In this document: piece after piece, positions 31,100 to 42,877 of the stretch
How the letters are laid out: each line of letters opens with the position of its first letter
How positions within the stretch are numbered: the first letter of the stretch is position 1
Source: Torymus aiolomorphi
Taxonomy: Eukaryota; Arthropoda; Insecta; Hymenoptera; Torymidae
NCBI GenBank assembly: GCA_036365515.1
Contig: CM070875.1
Coordinates: 87,872,128-87,936,127, forward strand
DNA length: 64,000 nt
Direction of reading: 5' to 3'
Notes under the pieces: generated by a model
Databases searched by the model: none
Told to the model about the DNA's origin: nothing
The model's input: only the letters and a program-made list of their open reading frames with translations
Program-made: the position numbers and the translations under genes

Positions 31100-32900
31100 C
31101 TAATGCTTTTTTCTCAGTGCAGATAATTTTTCTTTATTTTTGCTAACAGTTTTTATCGGGAAGATTTGATATTCAGAACTTAAAGAGTTTTTTTTTAGGT
31201 TCAATGTACTTTCATCAATTGGAATAATAGCATGGTATTGTAATGTGCCTAGTATAAATTTAGCCTTATCCAGTCTTGGTTTTAGTTTCAAGACCGTATC
31301 TCCATATGATTCTTTATTGCTATAAAAAACTTTGGTTTCTTTGCAATAATCTTTAGCCCAGTTGTAAAGCTTTTCTGGCGTTAAAATATGATTATTAAAA
31401 GAAACTTGGAGACTCGCTCGTTTTGCACCTCTTTTTAGGTTGGCGCCTATACCATCGCTTGCACCTTTGCCATGCGCCGTGTCATAAAAATGTCACTCAG
31501 TTGGAACACCAAAATCTTTCTCATAAAAAAGAAGATTTAGAAAATTAGATTTATTTTTAAAACGCTGACCTGCTCCATCAGTCAAATAATAGACTATTTT
31601 TACTATGAATTTAGTTTTCAGGTAAGATATCATAACTTTTTGATATTCATAAACGGCAGCAGTATCATGGTTTAGATTGTCGAAAATCACAGCAATGCTT
31701 ACATGTTTAAGCTCTTCATTTTCTTTATAATACACAACAACTGTAAAAAAAGTTGCTTGGTTGTTGCTCCAGTGGAACGATTGTGTAGAATTTTGTATAA
31801 CAAACGCATAATTTTCGGCAAAATCGCAACACACAAGAAACTCTCCTTGTTGAAGGTTGTTTTTTAAGTCACTTACAAAAAGTGATTGATTCTTAGCAAA
31901 AAAATCGTGAGATTTTAATTTTATCAATTTTTCTCCCAGTATGTCCATAAATTCATGAACATTTACAGTTTTAGAAGCTATTGTACACCTATCTGTTTGA
32001 AACCATGACTCATACTCTATTTGAAAAATATCACTTTCATCAAAACATTCAAGCAAATGTTTACGTAATATGGACATATTGGGGCAATCTAAACAGTCAC
32101 CCAAATAGCAACTATCGTGTGCATCATTACACATAATTGCTTGGATGCAATCGTGGTAGTTTTTAAGAGACAATCTAGTATCTTTTGTTAAATTATCAAG
32201 ATCCATAGCACTTAGCATGAACTTTACGTTTTCGTGATGTACACACACGCATACATTATGCGTACCACTACTTCCAGCTAAAATACAATGTGGTGGCCTC
32301 AATTGTGTAAATTTAGTAAAACCAATATTAACGTGTTCATTTTCTTTTTTATATAAACTATACAGTTCATTTAAATTACCAAGCAGTAATCTTTTTTGAA
32401 CATGTTCTCTTTTACCATTGTTCTGCTTAACAGATATGTAATCTTTTTAACCTGGCATAATTCGGCTTACATCATCTTTTTCATAAAATGTTTTTACTGA
32501 ATTTACAGTTTCAGCTGAAAGTAGTTTGCCACTTTTATTAGCAGGTATTGAAAAAATTCCACTTTTAGCTAATAAATTTTTTGCTTTGCGAGTTTCCCGT
32601 TCAGTGCAAGCGAATTATCGCATTAAGTCCCTACCAAAACTCAGTTGCAAGAGTTAGTAACTGAATTCTCTCTTGCTTATTTGTCGATTCTGTAATTTTT
32701 TTCTTTATTTGTTCAAGAACTGCAACACCAGCTTTGTGATACTCATCGTTACACACTATTTTAGCTTTTTTAGCATCAGCTGGAGGTAAACTTGATTTAT
32801 GCTTGTAAATTGGAGTTGACAGTTAAAACAAATTTTTGCTTCTTCTGGTACTAAGGGATATTAGCTTCTTAAAAGTTTCGGAAAGTCGATCAAATCTTTT
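31100..32900 (-). pseudogene. DDE-like transposon protein, family unnamed here, two stops plus N-terminal decay
   Basis: A single minus-strand phase from ~32640 to 31100 is interrupted only by TAA (32449-32447) and TGA (31495-31493). Conserved-looking blocks in order: FYEKDDVSRIMPG, QKRLLLGNLNELY, LRPPHCILAGSSGTHNVCVC, CCDFAENYAFVIQ, SFHWSNNQATFFTV, HVSIAVIFDNLNHDT, YYLTDGAGQRFKNKSNF and TAHGKGASDGIGA, then KRASLQ. Asp residues in the CDFAENY and LTDGAG blocks could be catalytic in an RNase-H-like fold. Proteins of this pattern are common in insect and cnidarian genomes and look transposon-derived. The N-terminal part (32640-32900) is more broken. No terminal repeats were identified. Confidence 0.5.
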
Positions 32901-33417
32901 ATTTTATATGAAGGGTGATCATTTTTATTTAAAGGATTTATGCATTTTAATTTCCAAGTTGAATCCATTTTAGTTGCTACAATAAACATAAGAAATAACG
33001 AGACAAACAGTTACCGATGATTTAATCATCAAATACACGAAAGACACTGTGAAATCCAAGTTTGATTGTATTGACAGAAATTCAAAAGACTTACCAAGAG
33101 GAATAAGATGAAAAGTCATTGCAATTATATACTTTCGACGAGTCAATTCTCATACGGATAGAAAATTCCGATATGAAAGCAACCTATCGAAAGAAAAATG
33201 AATCATGCGGTGCCGCGCGACGTACCGCGCGCAGGACAGCCGTTGCGCTACTCTTTCGCGTTCTATTTCTCGAAGAAAACATCCTGAGAAAATTAGGAAA
33301 AAAATCATTTCCTATGTAAAAAATGCTCAGGTTTTGATCTAAATGGTCAGAAAAAATGTTAAAAATACACTTTTTGAGATATAAGACGTTTTGTACTTTT
33401 TGAAGAAGAAAATGGAA
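32901..33417. other. No gene recognised
   Basis: AT-rich with a GC-rich island (33200-33260). A short frame at 33119-33319 has no recognisable motif. Confidence 0.4.
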
Positions 33418-33570
33418 AATTTCGGAAAAACTGCCTACGCCATTGGAAAGCTGAGGAAAAAATACGTCGGAAACGCTTATGAAACAATTTTTTAGTTACG
33501 TTTTAGTATCATAAACATGAGTTAGAAATAGCATGATTTGGCGCTCGCGCGCGTCGCACAGTAGGCAGAA
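33418..33570 (-). repeat. Inverted copy of the dispersed repeat at 16941-17105
   Basis: Reverse complement of the first copy over ~150 bp with few differences, ending in the GGCGCTCGCGCGCG block. Confidence 0.6.
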
Positions 33571-34793
33571 CTGGAAAATTTTGTGTCAAAATCATAGAAC
33601 TTCGCGAAAAAAATTTTTAGCGACTTAAAAATTTAGCAACTTACAGATGAGCTTGTGTACAATTGAGGAAAATTATTAGATAAAGAAAATAAAATTGCTG
33701 AGATATTTGAATCGAATGTATAGCATTCGAAAGAGCATTAAAATACCTATATTTTCTAAAAAAAAAATTTCTCTAGCTATCACGGTTCTTTTTTGATTAA
33801 CAAAAACGTGTTTTTTTTCTTAAAAAGCTTACAACTCCTAAACTAAACGGTCAATTTTCTTGGAAAAAATTATGATAATGCAAAATATAAATAGCTATAT
33901 TCTGTAAAAATTTGAATCCATTTTTTCGACTAGTTTTTGAGAAAAAAATTGAAATGTGAAAAAAATGAGTTTTGTATGTACAACGATTACGGGAGTAAAA
34001 TTGACTTAATCGCTTTGAAATTCCTTGTAGAGGTAGATTTTGGATAGTTCTCGGTCGAGTTCTTTGGGCAAAATGATTAGTCCAGAAATTTCAGAAATAT
34101 TTGAGGTTAAAATTTTTTTAACCTTTTTTTTCAAATCGTAATTTCTCAAGAACGGCTCCATGTATCAGCTCCAAATTTATAGACAAGTTTGCATGTGATA
34201 TATACAATATGTGTGCGAATTTTCTTTTTGAAATATTTGATTTTCAAAATTTTCGTATTTTACAAAGTTATTTTCTTTGTCGCATGATAACTAGAGAAAA
34301 TAAAAATTGGTTTAATCCTGTTGAAATTTTGTGGAGATGTAGAGTCTATATATTATCGTATAAGTCCTTTAGGTAAAAGAATTGTTTCATGATTTTTAGA
34401 GATATTTAAGGTTAAAATTCTTTTACAGTTTTTTTCAAAATCGTAATTTCTCAATGACGACTTCATGTATCAGCTTGAAATTTATAGACTATTTTGTATG
34501 CGATATAGGCAATACCTGTGTGAAATTTCATTCAGATTATATGGTTATTTTTTTAGATGTTTGATATTTAAAATTTTAGTATTTTTGAAAATAACTTTCT
34601 TTGTTGTCGCACAATAAAACTACATTAAAATTATTTTAATTTCTTTGATATTTGGTGGAGATGTAGAGTTTGTATATTATTTATTAGAAGAGTTCTTAGG
34701 GTAAAAGAATTCGTTTATGAATTTCTGATATATTTGAGGTTAAAACTATTTTAGCCCTCTTTCAAAATCGTAATTATTCGGGAACGCATTTAT
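33571..34793 (+). repeat. ~325-bp satellite family, second locus
   Basis: 33890-34793 parallels 2691-3594 unit for unit. It includes GGGAGTAAAATTGACTTAAT and three ATTTGAGGTTAAAA-type blocks (about 34103, 34405, 34734). The left part (33571-33880) contains the AAGAACCGTGATAG motif in reverse. No gene. Confidence 0.6.
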
Positions 34794-35290
34794 GTATACT
34801 AGAAAATGGAAATGACATGCGCTATGCGCTGTGCACGCGTGTTGTGTACCTGCTTTTGATTTGTAATAGCCATTTATTAATTTTAAAGTTAGAACCTTTT
34901 TCTTAGATCGGAAATTGCAGAAAGAGCACAAAAATACGGACAGCATACTACTAGATACACGTACCCTATGAGGAAATTTCACAAAGGAAATATAATTTGA
35001 AGTAAATGTTATTTAGGAATTTTAAAAGGTTTTGACGATAATATTACAATCAATTATTTTATTTATTTTTCACACATAATTTAAAAACCGCTGCCAATTC
35101 ATTGGCATGTAGCTTCCTCAGACTTCATTTACTGATTTCTTTAATTAATTTTTAATTCCAATTTTTAAATTTAATACTTTATTTTGTATGGTGAGAAAAG
35201 CGCGCTGTAAATTAACTTTAATAAAAAATAAAAGCAAGTAAACAACACGCACGCGAGCACGCGTCATTTCCATTTTCTATTATAGGTATA
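34794..35290. mobile_element. Short TIR element (MITE-like), ~495 bp
   Basis: Left end TATACTAGAAAATGGAAATG and right end CATTTCCATTTTCTATTATA form ~70-bp inverted repeats. It is inserted in the satellite unit. It contains a half copy of the GAGGAAGC/ATTGGC motif of the 55063-55490 MITE near 35085-35120. Related copy at 5033-5290. No coding capacity. Confidence 0.6.
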
Positions 35291-35887
35291 TAGAGCTGTT
35301 CACGAAAAAATACGATTTGAAAAGAGTGCTAAAATAGTTTCAATCTCAAATATCTCTGAAATTCATAAACGAATTTTTTTACCTTAAGAACATATATAAT
35401 AAATAACATACATACTCTACATCACCACCAAATTTCAAAGAAATTTTAACAATTTCTCTAGTTATCATGCAACAACGAAAATAACTTTGTAAAATACGAA
35501 AATTTTAAATATCAAATATCTCAAAAACTAATCGTACGATCTTGATAAAAATTCACATACATAATATCTATATCACACACAAAATTGTCTATAAATCTGT
35601 AGCTTATTCATCAAGCCGTTCTCTAGAAATTACGATTTGGAAAAAAATTTTTAAAAATCTTAACCTCAAATATCTCTGAAATTTATGGACGAATCATTTT
35701 GCTCAAAGAACTCAGCCGAAAACTATTCAAAATCTACCTCTATAAGGAATTTTGAAACAATTAAGTCAATTTTACTCCAGTAATCGTTGGACATACAAAA
35801 CTCATTTTTTTCATTTTTCAATGTTTACGTTTTTGTTAATAACAAAAGAACCGTGATAGCTAGAAAAATTATTTTTCTTGATAATAT
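35291..35887 (-). repeat. ~325-bp satellite family, inverted locus
   Basis: Reverse complement of the satellite type (TTAACCTCAAATATCTCTGA and CGTACGATCTTGATAAA blocks). It ends just before the LTR at 35888. Confidence 0.6.
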
Positions 35888-36569
35888 TGTGAAGTCCGGA
35901 AATAAGTGGAAATAAATAGTAATTGGTTTTATGTATGTTTATTATATAAAATACAATAATTTATTTACCAATACAATCTGCTGGCTTCTGGTAGATCGAT
36001 GCGTTGTAATTTTACTTACAATTCTTTTTCTATAATTGTTCTTTACGTTTAGAATTTACACTTGCTTCTATAAATTTACTATAAATAACTTATAAGATCT
36101 GCTTACTAGACGAGTAAGGCTTACGATTACAATTTCAATAATTTATAAATCTGCTTGCTAGATGAGTAAGGCTTACGATTTCAACTTGACTAGAATGTCG
36201 TCTGAGTTTGACGGAGCTCTCCAGGTTTCTTGTACGCTGTGACTGACGTGCGTGATACATTTCGCAGTTTCATTATGCGGTTTAATTGGGTTATAGATGA
36301 TAAATTGAGATCATCTTTATTAAGAAATTTTCGGTTGCGGCTTATACACGTAGCATTTAAGTGATAGCATTGCGAAATGCTGATTTGTTAAAAAATTGCA
36401 CGCCACTGTCTTCTGGAGGTCGATGGCTCTCTACTCACACGCTTTACGGTACGATGCCTGAGCGAAATGCTGCGTTGCATTCTCGCTTTTATATGTCAGG
36501 AAATATCTGATGTGAATAAACTTTCAGAATGAAATTCTAAATCTCTATAATACGTCTCCGGACGTAACA
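35888..36569 (-). repeat. 3' LTR (element orientation) of the gag-only element, 682 bp
   Basis: TGTGAAGTCCGG ... GGACGTAACA. Nearly identical over its length to the interrupted partner at 42613-44597. Confidence 0.85.
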
Positions 36570-36580
36570 CCTCCCCCCTT
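36570..36580 (-). other. Polypurine tract
   Basis: AAGGGGGGAGG on the minus strand immediately before the 3' LTR. A second copy of the whole LTR-end and purine-tract junction (~60 bp) lies inside the element at 37101-37165. Confidence 0.65.
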
Positions 36581-39001
36581 AGACTGTTGAATGTCATAGA
36601 GATTCAACAATGTATTATGCATCCGAGATTTCCCGGTACAAAAATTTATTGATAAGTAAATGATAAAATATAATAATACGAGTTATGAATGATAATAATT
36701 ATAATAAAAATAATAATGATGATAATAATAATAATGATAATAACAATAATAATAATACTCGTCAGTTTCACTTTGAATTAGTGGTTATCAGGTTTAAGTT
36801 TCAAATGACCCTTTCAGCATTTTTGAGGTTGTCTGGTCGAACGTTGATTTGACCTATTAATTTTTCTTCCTGATCCTCCTATCTCGATTCTTATGGGGAT
36901 TTCGATGTCAGAATGTAAGAACTTCATTTTACCCCTTCCCTATCTGCTGGCATTGGTACTAGTGTTTTCGGGCTTAGTCGGGCTTAACTTGATTATACGA
37001 GGTTGGTGACTCGATATCGTACGAACGAAGTGCTGCGTATACATTATTCTGTGTCTCGAAAAATCACTGATTTACTTTTTATTTGATGAATGTTTAAATT
37101 ATACGTCTCCGGGCGTAACACCTCCCACCTTAGACTGTTGAATGTCGTAGAAATTCAACAAGTGAAGTAATTGAATGATCAATTTGAATTATCAGTGATT
37201 TTTTCATTACAAAAGATTTAATAATAATAATAATAATAACCAACAATATAAAATTAATAATTTTAAATAAATTTTTGAATCGTCTATATATTTTAAAATA
37301 AATTAATTATTTTCTTCCTAATACTAGTTTTGTACTTCACCTACTGATTTACTTTGTACCGATTTTTCTAACGTTCAAATTTCAAAGAATTGCTATAGAG
37401 ATATATATATAGATTTCGATAATTTAATTATTTCGTTATCGGTAATATGTAATAATTTTTTTGTTTTGCTGTATTTACATAAAATAGTCATTCATTAATT
37501 AAGCTTAGAAATAATGTGCTTAATAAATAATTTTTTTAGTAAATAAACGATGAGAAATATATAGGGAATGATTCAAGTGATCATTCACTTCCCTCCCTGC
37601 TGAGATATTTGGCAAGAGATATGTTTTTTCTTTCCTCTCTTTGTTTAAGTAGAATAACATTAAAGGGCTTTTGATGTTATCATAACAAAATTATTTTAAC
37701 AATCGTATTATAATTATTTCCAAAAGAAAAATACAATTATATATGGTGTAGGTTTTTTTCGTAAAAAGGAAGTGAATAATTGAAATGATATTGATAAATT
37801 TTGACTTGTTCTTGCTTTTATGCATCATTGTATTTTACCTTTGTTTGAAAACTTTCAGCCATTTCAAAAGTTCATTTTAGAACTTGAACTTTTGTTTCGG
37901 CATAGGTAGCATTCACATATTTGCTTTAAAGAATACGCAATCTGTTAGAGTAGAAAAATGTTTTACATACTCAATACAATGCAGAATAGTGTATCTTGTA
38001 GGATGATCATGTTAGTATATGATGAAACTGATCACTTCCAATACATTATATTCGATTTAATCTTAGCAATGTGAGTACAGCTACCTAAATTCTTTCGTTC
38101 TTTTGTTCTTGAACTATTCATAAAATTTCTTTTATGAATGCGAACAATTTTTGTAGGCAAATACAATCTGATTTTGAATAAAATTACAGTTAAATTTTTT
38201 TTATCTATGTTTGTTAGGGTTGCAAGGTTTAGGAATGGTTTTGTTTCGTTTTCTTTTGGATTAGTTCTATATTTTCTTATTCAAAGATAGGTAGAATAAT
38301 AAGTTATTAATTTAATCCCTGAAATGTTTTCTACCTTGTGACTAAATAATTAATTAAATATTTCTATTATTTAATAACACATAATTTTTACAAAAAAAAA
38401 CTTTTGCTTGTTTCATTAGCAAACAAAAACTGAGGTATTTTAATATGTAATCGCAAATTTTTGTTTGTTGTTGTTAAAAAAGAAAAGAACATATTTTTTT
38501 AATTGTCGACGATGTTATTGTTAGTCGTAGCATTACTTTTAAAATCTTTCATGTATGAATCTTTTTGCTGTCTTCGTAAAAATTTCTTAGAATTTCATTA
38601 TTCAAATTTATATTATTCCGATCGCATTTTTATAAAATTATTAACATTCTTAGGAAATATAGTTGCTTTCCACAAAATTCTGACAAGTTGATACGAACAA
38701 TTGTAGACAAACGAATAAATGGTTATAATTTTAAATTGTATATTTGGTAAAATCTGGATCACCTTAGGGTTATATTCTAGTTGACCAAGAAGTAGGATGG
38801 TTTTGCTTCAAATGGAAAAGTTCAGCTGCAATTATAATTCTCTATTGCTGTATTAAATTTGGAAAAATAAGAAGAGATTATGATAGATGTTAATATTGAG
38901 TATGTTGTCCATATCCTAAAACAAAAATGTTATGTTATTATTTGTTATAATATTGTCTTTGCTTATTTTTCATAATTAGTTAAGATATTATTTTGTTCAT
39001 T
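36581..39001. other. Non-coding 3' internal region of the gag-only element
   Basis: 2.4 kb of AT-rich sequence with AAT/ATA microsatellite patches (36700-36760, 37207-37232) and the internal purine-tract duplication at 37101. The position where pol would lie holds only short random frames. Confidence 0.6.
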
Positions 39002-41154
39002 TTAATAGCGTTGAAAATTCTTATTATGCTGATCCTTTTGAAATTTATTCATATTTGGTTCTTTAATAGGCCATGTTTTGTCTCCCTTTTTAAACTTTCT
39101 TCTGATAATAAATTTATTGTAGTAACCTTTAGATTTTAATTTTAATCTTGTATTGTTTACAAATTCTTTAAAATGTTTTTTATTATTAGATGTCCATTTT
39201 AGTTTTTTGACGTTTTTATTAAATGTTATTTTGGTTAAAACTAATTGCAATTGGTGTAATTTATTAGGATTTGTATTTAGATTGATTATTACGTTATGAT
39301 TTTGATTACTTAAAGGTTCTTGTAGTTGATTTTTATTCTCAAGCTGTTCTTGGTGTTCTTGATTATCAAATATTTTTAGATGATTTTTATTCTCTAAATG
39401 TTTTTTAAGTTTTTGATTATCAAACATATCTTTTGGTTGATTTTTATTTTCGAAAACTACTTTACTATTATTTAATAAGTTCTTTAGATTTTTTGTATCA
39501 TTTATAAAAGACTCTTCTGAATGTATTGATGCTATATTCTCTTTTAACGAATTTTCAAGCGAGTTTTGTTGAAATTTAGTTTCCATTTGATCATCTTCGG
39601 ATTCAAATGGTTCAGCTAAAGCAAAAGTTATGTCTAAAATGACTTTAAGATCATCACAAAAAGTTTCCAACGAATTATTATCTTCTTTGTTATTTTCATT
39701 CGAATTTTCATTTTTTTGGTTATTTATATCAGATTCATTAAAATCAATTACATTAATTTCATCACAATCCTCATGAGTTTTTATATTAGATTCGTTGAAA
39801 TTCATTTCTTCATTAGTCTCATCATTTTTTACAGTAGATTCAATAGAATCAATTAAATTTGTTTCCACAATTTCTTCAATTTCATGATTATTTTTGAAAA
39901 TTTCGTTAAAGTCTATAAAATTAATTTCATTAGTATTTCCATGATTTTTTATAATCATATCATTATCTTTTGGTTCATCAGTGATTTCATGTATTTTTAT
40001 AAAAGGTACGATAATTGAATTGATTTCTTTATCATCATTAATTATTGTAGATTCCTCTATGATATTAGTTTCCTGTTTATTTTTATTTACTTTATTTTCT
40101 GTAATTAGTTCATTACTATTATACCTTTCAATATTCGTTGCATTAACTTTATTTTTCTGAATTTTTGATTCGTTAATTGTTTCTTTTGTAACATTATGGT
40201 ATGATTCATCAGCATTAATACTTGGATATTGTTTGATTTCCTCACATTCTTCAGTAGTATGATCTGGATTTTTACAAAGATCACAATGATTTTCCATTGC
40301 ATTATATTGCATTATAAAATTTTTAAGTTTTCTGCAGTTGTCGACGTCATGCCCGATTCTTTTGCAATATTCACATTGAATTCTTTTTCTATTTACTGTA
40401 TTGGGTTGTTGATTATTAAAAATCATATTTCTTGGTTTGTAATTTTGTTGTTTGATGTTATTGAATCTGTATTCCTTGAATTGCTTTGTGTGTGGTACGT
40501 GTATTTGTTTTCTAAACTTCTATAATTTGGGCTAATATTCGTGTAATTGGTATTCATTTTTAAACTTGTATTTCGATCTAGGCAATATGCTGCAGTATGT
40601 GTGAGCGCCTTGCAAATTTAGCAAATTATTCTATTTCTTAAAATCGCACGCTTGCAATCTGATGCATCGTGGTCTTCTTCCTTACATAACGCGCACCACA
40701 TTATTTTTTCGTTTATAGGGCAGTATATCTTCCAATGCCCGAGTTTATTGCATTTCGTGCATACTGCTGACAAGCAGTCTTTAGTTGAGTGACCCGTGCT
40801 TCCGCAATAATCACAATCAAGTTCATATTTCTTTACAACAGGGCATTGAGTAGCTGCAGTATGTCCTATGATTTGACAGTATTGGCAATAAACTTCATTT
40901 GTTTGGTTAAATGTACACTTATCTACAGAATGTCCTCTGTGATTACAGCGTTTACAGAGAAGTTCTATTTTATTTTTAGCATTCTTGCAAAAATATGATA
41001 TATGATCTTTACTTTTACAAAAAACACAAACTGCATTAGAGCAAAACAATGCTTCGTAATATTGATCTCGGCAAATTTGACAATGAAATACTTTAGTATA
41101 ATAATGGTTTTGTTGTTCAAAATTATAAAATATATTGGCTTGATTATTCATCAT
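39002..41154 (-). pseudogene. Gag-like protein with about ten tandem zinc knuckles
   Basis: ATG at 41154-41152. Knuckles in order: CQICRDQYYEALFC (Tyr for His), CVFCKSKDHISYFC, CKRCNHRGHSVDKC, CQYCQIIGHTAATQC, CDYCGSTGHSTKDC, CTKCNKLGHWKIYC, CALCKEEDHDASDC, one interrupted by TAA (40620-40618) that continues as CKALTHTAAYC, then after a frameshift near 40430 CEYCKRIGHDVDNC and CDLCKNPDHTTEEC. Most are CX2CX4HX4C. An Asn/Glu/Ile-rich disordered stretch of ~280 residues and a basic C-terminus (KLKSKGYYNKFIIRRKFKKG) follow. Such knuckles bind single-stranded nucleic acid. No capsid fold, protease or RT is evident. The coding phase is otherwise open for ~700 codons, so loss is recent. Confidence 0.7.
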
Positions 41155-42530
41155 CGCTTTTCATTTTATCAAATGTTCGTAATTATTATTGTAGTTTATT
41201 TTTTAATTTATCTTTTATTTTGTTTATTATTGTCTTTCTTTCATTTTCTCGTTTGAGTGTTGTTCATTTTCTTATTTTATTATATTCCCTTTTGCAATGT
41301 AATATTTTATTGTAATTCTGTTTTTGTATGATTCTTCATTATAATATTCTTACTTTTATTGTAATACTTTTCGTTTGTTTAGTTATTTTTTATTATTATT
41401 TTGATTTCCTTATTTTCATTAAAAATGACTTGATTATTTTATGCACTGATTATATCTCTCATATTTTTTCTATTTTGTATCGTGTAAATTCTCTATTATT
41501 TATTTCCTTTTATTTATTTGTCTTCATTCGTTTCTTATATTTTCTTCTTTATTCTTTGTATTTATGTATCAGCATGGTTAGTAATCTGGCCCTAAAACTC
41601 TTAGTTTCTTTTCGAAAGCGTTCGCTTATTATTATCGTTAACTAGTTTTTTTTTTATTTTGATGACTTTGGGTCTTTTGTCTGGTTATAATCTCTTTGTT
41701 TCCCTTATTTTCAGTACCTTCCTTAGTTAACATGACATATTACTCTTTTGTTTATGATATCTATAATGTTTCTTTTTAAATATGGTTTTATTATTAGTTA
41801 TACTATTTTTTGTGTATACTTATATTTTTGTAATTGTTTTATATGATTTTATAATTTGTTTATTTGCTGCTTTTGTATCTCTATCACTTCTATTTTCCGT
41901 TTACTTTATTTTTCTAGTGCTTTTATGTCTTATTATTTAAAATACACTATTTATTTATACACGGATTATTTAATTAATAATTTTTGTTTTAAATTATTAT
42001 TCAATTTCCTTTCTTACGTTTAACCCTTTATTCTATTCTTTCTTTTTCCCGTATATATTTCCAACTTATTTGGCAATTATTCTTAATCTTTTTCCTATAA
42101 TCTTTGTTTGTTCTTTTAATATTTTTGTTTATATATTGTAATGTTTCTCTTTTGTTTTATTATTTTTCCTTTTAAATATTTTATTATTGATTTTTTTTCT
42201 CACTTGTCTTATTTTCTTTGACTGCTATTTTCTCCGTATAATATCGTTTGATTTCAATATGTACTTTTATTTTGACACCTGCTATTTCACTTATAGTTTG
42301 TTATGAAATTTGTTGTTAATAACTCGACGAGCCGTACACGTTTTTCTTCAGAAGTTTAAACGTTTATGCTACAATAATCCTCTCAACTTCTTACTGCAAA
42401 ACGAGAAGCTCGGAAGCAGTTAGTAGTGATATTTTTTAGTAATTTTCAAATACTAATCGTTTCCTCTCATTCCAGTCTCATTTTTTGTATAAATCTAGTG
42501 AACTTACGTTCGATTTGTACCGTAACCAAT
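41155..42530 (-). other. 5' leader of the gag-only element
   Basis: T-rich on plus (A-rich in the sense strand), no gene. Near the LTR are two copies of a ~75-bp junction. Copy 1 at 42500-42560 contains on minus TGGTTACGGTACAAATCGAA, matching the CCA-ended 3' terminus and T loop of a tRNA, a credible primer site. Copy 2 lies at 42580-42640. Confidence 0.5.
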
Positions 42531-42877
42531 GTGAATTCCGAAAAATAGTTATTTTTATTCTTTTAATTTAAACAGTCTAGTGAACTAATGTTCGATTCGT
42601 GCCGGAACTAATGTGACGTTCCGAAAAATAGTGGAAATAAATAGTAATTGGTTTTATGTATTTTTATTATATAAAATACAATAATTTATTTACCAATACA
42701 ATCTGCTGGCTTCTGGTAGATCGATGCGTTGTAATTTTACTTACAATTCTTTTTCTATAATTGTTCTTTACGTTTAGAATTTACACTTGCTTCTATAAAT
42801 TTACTATAAATAACTTATAAGATCTGCTTACTAGACGAGTAAGGCTTACGATTACAATTTCAATAATTTATAAATCT

